From: Salvelinus alpinus
Taxonomy: Eukaryota; Chordata; Actinopteri; Salmoniformes; Salmonidae
NCBI RefSeq assembly: GCF_045679555.1
Contig: NC_092120.1
Coordinates: 9,847,805 to 9,911,804 of the forward strand
Reading direction: 5' to 3'
DNA length: 64,000 nucleotides
Below are positions 57,631 through 64,000 of this stretch, piece after piece (within the stretch, counting starts at the first letter, position 1; every line of letters starts with the position of its first letter). Under the pieces are notes generated by a model. The model was not told where the DNA came from, made no database searches, and was given only the letters and a program-made list of their open reading frames with translations. Both the position numbers and the translations under genes were made by a program.

Positions 57631-59288
<1,658 letters not shown>

Positions 59289-59555
59289 TATGTATGTAAA
59301 TATGTGATGTCACGATAAAATATGTTAGTGTTAATATTTGTACAAAAATAGCATTTAACAGTTCGCTACTTGATGCTAACGAAATTTAGCTTGGCTAAAC
59401 GCTAACATTAGTTAGCTCTAGGCTAGTTGGTTTCAGTCATTGTTACATGTTAGTGGTTAATAATGTAATGGTTGTAGCATTGTTTCACATAGGCCTCCAG
59501 TAATGTATAGTTATTTTCTCTCAAATGACACTGATAGTATAGTGAGTTATATATA

Positions 59556-59756
59556 ATGTGTAGATGTATGGTGACTCCAGGTTTGGATGAGCAGACCAAC
59601 CAGACCCTCAAGACTGGCAAATCCCTTGAAGGGTACCAGGAATGGTGGGAGGACCACCTGAAGGTAATTATCTTTGCACACAACAGCAGCGTCCAGGCCT
59701 CCATAGTACTCACCCTATCACCTGATGTAAGGACGGGAGCCGCAGCTGTTTACTAA
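59556..59756 (+). mobile_element. Integrase-like relic, probably gypsy-type
   Basis: The translated segment has GLDEQTNQTLKTGKSLEG, then YQEWWEDHLK and IIFAHNSSVQAS, the spacing seen at the end of retroelement integrase cores and their domesticated relatives. Only this short part is seen. It is broken and should be read as a fossil; a diverged domesticated gene is less likely. Confidence 0.45.
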
Positions 59757-59875
59757 TGTAAACAATGTAGTTGTATAACCAATTATTCCATATAATGTAG
59801 TATAAAATCTGTATGATCGACTTAGTGTTTGTCTTTTGTTATTTTTGTATAACGTGCTTTGAGATCACAGAAACT

Positions 59876-60070
59876 CCACCTGATGTGGTGGAAGTTGTCG
59901 AACCAGATCAGAACTCCTTCAGGCACGGGCTGAGAAGGATGTGGAGGAAAGAAAAAGCAAGAAAACTATCATACTGGGCACATAATATGCAATACAAACA
60001 CTCAGAACAAAGAGAGCAGCAGTGCCTGGACTTTGCAGTCTCTATCTTTGAGTCCCCCTTCGAAGACTGA
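59876..60070 (+). CDS. Unidentified open frame, possible last exon
   Basis: A frame following a good acceptor (ttgagatcacag) reads ETPPDVVEVVEPDQNSFRHG, LRRMWRKEKARKLSYWAHNM and HSEQREQQCLDFAVSIFESP, then FED and a stop. Composition looks like real protein: acidic start, basic helix, acidic end. I do not recognise it. Its frame does not join in phase to the frame at 59556-59662. It may be the last exon of a gene whose other exons I cannot see, or chance. Confidence 0.3.
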   Translation, partial: PPDVVEVVEPDQNSFRHGLRRMWRKEKARKLSYWAHNMQYKHSEQREQQCLDFAVSIFESPFED

Positions 60071-61419
60071 CTGCCTGTTGAGAACAAGTGACAGGCAGAA
60101 CCTCCCATCCACACAGCACGCACCTCCTCTATTCCACACGCCATAATTGTCTATGATTGCCATGTGAGTGTACAAAGAATCTGTGAAAGTCAATTGACAC
60201 ACATGTACCAAAAAAATCCCTTAAATATTGCCAGATTGGTTTTCACAGCTGTTTCACAAGGTGTTCATTATTGTAAATTGTAAGGTATCCGTTGATGGTA
60301 TTTGTTAGTTCAACATTATGCATTGGTGTATCCTAGGACCTACGATAGATATATATTCAACCACAAGGGTGTACTAAAAACATATTTAAATCATAATTGA
60401 GGACTACTGAAATAATATTATTTCAGTGTAGATAAGGGAAGGCCAGTTTTAAATGAAAACATGTCAGCCAGACAAGCCAGTGTACGAATCAAATGTATAT
60501 GCATATGAATGTAGTGGAAATTACCTGACTTTGTGATCTGTAAGGCAAGTAACAATGTGTGTGGGGGTGGCATCGAAATTATATAAAAAATGTTTTTATA
60601 TCATGCCTGTTTATTCATAAAAAGCGGAAGATGGTAAATAACATTAATCGCAATGGTTAGCCTATGCAAATTAATAGGACTACATTTAGCCTAATTGGGA
60701 ACAAATATAACATGGGGAAAAGTCAGGATCCTAGTCAAGCTTTTGTTTGTCAAATCCAGATTAAATATAGGTCTTAATGTGTATCAAATCTGTAGGCAAT
60801 TTTGGGCTAAATCAATGACAAACAGCTGAAATGTTCAGGCTTCGTGATCTGTGATCAAAACAGCCTGGGGTGTTTTCGGTTCCGTTTAGGCTAAGGTTAT
60901 GCGTAAGAATGCAATTGCACTGAAATGAATAGCCTGATTCAATGTGATTCTCAGAAAAGTGTTTATCTGTTAAGCTGAGGCTGAGCAAGACCTACGATAG
61001 GCTAGTAGACTATGCAGAAATAATCGTGGAGTTAATCATTGTTACAGCCTAGATCACATTATATAATCTGGACCGTTGTTTTTTCTAAGGCTAAACAAAC
61101 AAGGGGTAGCATATGCTTTTTTTTTCATCTCTATAACAAGGGTTTGGCCTATATCCTCACATACCCCCTCAATTCAAGCCCTGCTTTTAACCATAAAACA
61201 TCTCCACAGAAATGTATAGCCTAAGGATTGCATGGTGACAGTGATTGTGTCTGTTAAATTGTTCAACTTGTGGTAAACTGGGAACTCTGGGGGGGAAAAA
61301 CAAGGTTGAATCATGACCTCAGTGATTTTTAGGTTGGAATTCCAAGTTGGATGACCATTCAAACATTTTGTCCCAGTTTGAGCTCGTTTTTTTCAGAGTT
61401 CCCAGTTGTCTTGAATATA
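60071..61419. other. Intergenic spacer
   Basis: AT-rich, no gene or clear repeat recognised. Confidence 0.4.
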
Positions 61420-62911
61420 CAGTCGTGGCCGATAGTTTTGAGAATGACACAAATGTTAATTTTCACAAAGTCTGCTGCCTCAGTGTCTTTAGATATTTTT
61501 GTCAGATGTTACTTTGGAATACTGACGTATAATTACAAGCATTTCATAAGTGTCAAAGGCTTTTATTGACAATTACATGAAGTTGATGCAAAGAGTCAAT
61601 ATTTGCCGTGTTGAGCCTTCTTTTTCAAGACCTCTGCAATCTGCCCTGGCATGCTGTCAATTAACTTCTGGGCCACATCCTGGCTGATGGCAGCCCATTC
61701 TTGCATAACCAATGCTTGGATTTTGTCAGAATTTGTCGGTTTTTGTTTGTCCACCCGCCTCTTGAGGATTGACCACAAGTTCTCAATGGGGTTAAGGTCT
61801 GGGGAGTTTCCTAGCCATGGACCCAAAATATCAATGTTTTGTTCCCCGAGCCACTTAGTTATCACTTTTGCCTTATGGCAAGGTGCTCCATCATACGGGA
61901 AAAGGTATTGTTCGTCACCAAACTGTTCCTGGATGGTTGGGAGAAGTTGCTCTCGGAGGATGTGTTGGTACCATTCTTTATTCATGGCTGTGTTCTTAGG
62001 CAAAATTGTGAGTGAGCCCACTCCCTTGGCTGAGAAGCAACCCCACACATGAATGGTCTCAGGATGCTTTACTGTTGGCATGACAACAGGACTGATGGTA
62101 GCGCTCACCTTGTCTTCTCTGGACAAGCTTTTTTCCGGATGCCCCAAACAATCTGAAAGGGGATTCATCAGAGAAAATGACTTTACCCCAGGCCTCAGCA
62201 GTCCAATACCTGTACCTTTTGCAGAATATCAGTCTGTCCCTGATGTTTTTCCTGGAGAGAAGTGGTTTCTTTGCTGCCCTTCTTGACACCAGGCCATCCT
62301 CCAAAAGTCTTGGCCTCACTGTGCATGCAGATGCACTCACACCTGCCTGCTGCCATTCCTGAGCAAGCTCTGTACTGGTGGTGCCCTGATCCCGCAGCTG
62401 AATCAACTTTAGGAGACGGTCCTGGCGCTTGCTAGACTTTCTTGGGCGCCCCGAAGCCTTCTTCACAACTATTGAACCGCTCTCCTAGAAGTTCTTGATG
62501 ATCCGATAAATGGTTGATTTAGGTGCAATCTTACTGGCAGCAATAGCCTTGCCTGTGAAGCCCTTTTTGTGCAAAGCAATGATGACGGCACGTGTTTCCT
62601 TGCAGGTAACCATGGTTGACAGAGGAAGAACAATGATTCCAAGCACCACCCTCCTTTTGAAGCTTCCAGTCTGTTATTCGAACTCAATCAGCATGACAGT
62701 GTTTTGTGGCAGGGCTGAAATGGAGTGGAAATGTTTTTGGGGGATTCAGTTCATTTGCATGGCAAAGAGGGACTTTGCAATTAATTGCAATTCATCTGAT
62801 CACTCTTCATAACATTCTGGAGTATATGCAAACTGCCATCATACAAACTGAGGCAGCAGACTTTGTGAAACTTAATATTTGTGTCATTCTCAAAACTTTT
62901 GGCCACGACTG
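61420..62911 (-). mobile_element. Tc1-like transposon, family E, best preserved copy
   Basis: 1492 bp with TA duplications (61418-61419, 62912-62913). Inverted ends are cagtcgtggccgatagtttt and its complement. Minus-strand transposase lies in two long frames. 62059-62466 holds the second helix-turn-helix, SRRAAKKPLLSRKNIRDRL and VIFSDESPFRLFG. 61596-62168 holds HVWGCFSAKGVGSL, FPYDGAPCHKAKV and SPDLNPIENLWSILKRRV. Together these show the DDE-type triad region. At least one frameshift, so not active. Confidence 0.95.
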
Positions 62912-62913
62912 TA

Positions 62914-63740
62914 CTGATGTCGGAAGTCAGAGATTGACAACTTTTGAGTTGTTTTGAATGTGCCACTTGAGACCTAGGCTACCTCTTATTTCTGAATAGG
63001 GCTACCTCCAACAAAGAAGCCCTTGTGTCCATATTGATTTGAGAAATATGCATATCTACAGTGCACAGTAATGGTGGCTGGCTGCAAATCAACTAGCCTA
63101 ATAATATTTTTATTGAAGTGATATGCCTATTTTAGCTAAATAGACAAATGAAATTGATTAGATTACTCTGGCAATTAATTTTTTTGTTGTTGCAATTATT
63201 ATTAATTTTTTTTGCATGGTGAGATATTTAATAATAAACTAAACACACTTAAACTAACACATGATGCGTAAGTGTCACGTGTACACAACGTGAAAGCATG
63301 ATGTACAGGTAGATGTCATGTAGACGTTTTTAAGGCATTCATGGTGAGCTCTTTCATAGTAAACTTACAGGCAAACTGACACTTGACGTGTCAGTGCCAC
63401 GTTACGCGACGTGAACACTACGTCTACATGACATGTATGTGTCACGTGACATGAACATGACTGGAACGCGTCAGCAGTTTGACGCCTTAGAAAAAAACTT
63501 GTCTCCATTGACAGTGCATGTTAATTCATGCCGGTATTTAATGGCGCTAGGAAGTGGTTAGGTGACTTGGTGAGAGGTATCAGTAGCTTCACGAGGCTTA
63601 ATTCTGGCACATAGGTCTAATTCCTGCCCAACTAAATGCGCAGGCGTTTCATTGCATCAACCATTGGTTGTGTCACGTCATCGACTGTAAAGGGCAGCGC
63701 CTAGAAGAGGATCAGGGTTAGAACACTGGTCTTGTTTTTT
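62914..63740. other. Spacer with ACGTG-rich patch
   Basis: No gene. 63270-63480 holds a cluster of CACGT/ACGTG words and an imperfect inverted repeat around catgtagacgt and acgtctacatg. Confidence 0.45.
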
Positions 63741-64000
63741 TTATTATTATTTTACTCCTTCTTCTCCCCAATTGGTAGTAGTTACTGTCTTGTCTCATCG
63801 CTGCAACTCCCGTACGGAATCGGGAGAGGTAAAGGTCGAGAGCCTCCGAAACACAACCCAACCAAGCCGGCCCGCCACAGGAGTCACTAGGGCGCGATGA
63901 GACAAGGATATCCCTGCTGGCCAAACCCTCCCTAACCTGGACGACACTGGGCCAATTGTGCGTCTCCCCATGAGCATCCCGGTTGCGGCCGACTGCGGCA
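63741..64000 (-). mobile_element. tRNA-derived SINE running off the window
   Basis: In reverse orientation it starts with a T-rich run (the poly(A) end), then ctccccaattggtagtagtt, gtctcatcgctgcaactccc and gggccaattgtgcgtctccc. The tRNA-like head lies beyond 64000. It seems to lack an internal part relative to what I remember of this common salmonid family. Confidence 0.75.

Overview
The window is almost certainly from a salmonid fish (salmon, trout, charr or whitefish). It is crowded with repeat families typical of those genomes: at least five Tc1-like transposon families (seven copies or fragments), tRNA-derived SINEs, L2-type LINE fragments and small foldback MITEs. The host genes are spliced vertebrate genes with fish-type introns. 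No CRISPR array, operon or other prokaryotic feature is present.

Host genes in order. (1) 1-526, + strand: the last exons of a TIF1/TRIM28-TRIM33-like gene carrying the end of a bromodomain. (2) 2552-3705, + strand: a complete four-exon Ras-like gene, rergl. (3) 15349-5174, - strand: a complete seven-exon perilipin of about 1350 residues, whose last exon (3.05 kb) encodes a tandem-repeat array packed with protein kinase A consensus motifs (R-R-x-S). (4) 41064-33302, - strand: synaptotagmin-11 in four coding exons. (5) 51694-44040, - strand: a Smad4-family co-Smad in ten coding exons, including a 24-nt microexon. All splice junctions of genes 2-5 were phased by hand, and each gives an open protein (220, 1350, 459 and 565 residues).

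Layout. 0-5 kb: TIF1-like tail, a Tc1 copy, rergl. 5-16.3 kb: perilipin, with a Tc1 copy and a SINE in its large intron. 16.7-29.5 kb: a repeat block of nested L2-type LINEs, a 1.5-kb unidentified salmonid element, Tc1 copies, L1-like ORF1 pieces and a solo LTR. 30-32 kb: MITEs. 33-41 kb: syt11, with satellites and a telomere-like repeat in intron 1. 42.5-53.4 kb: co-Smad locus with a Tc1 fossil downstream, a solo LTR and a Tc1 copy in introns, and long GT and CT microsatellites. 53.4-64 kb: mostly old mobile DNA (a broken Ty3/gypsy relic, Tc1 copies, LINE tails, SINEs) and one unidentified open frame near 59.9 kb.

The gene set (perilipin, syt11, a Smad4-like gene and a TIF1-family gene) is not an operon and shares no obvious pathway. 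Perilipin with PKA sites and syt11 next door recall the ohnolog relation between human 15q26 (PLIN1) and 1q22 (SYT11). That makes the teleost-specific plin6, a PKA-phosphorylated carotenoid-droplet protein of xanthophores, a serious candidate identity. The perilipin repeat array is the most remarkable feature of the window.
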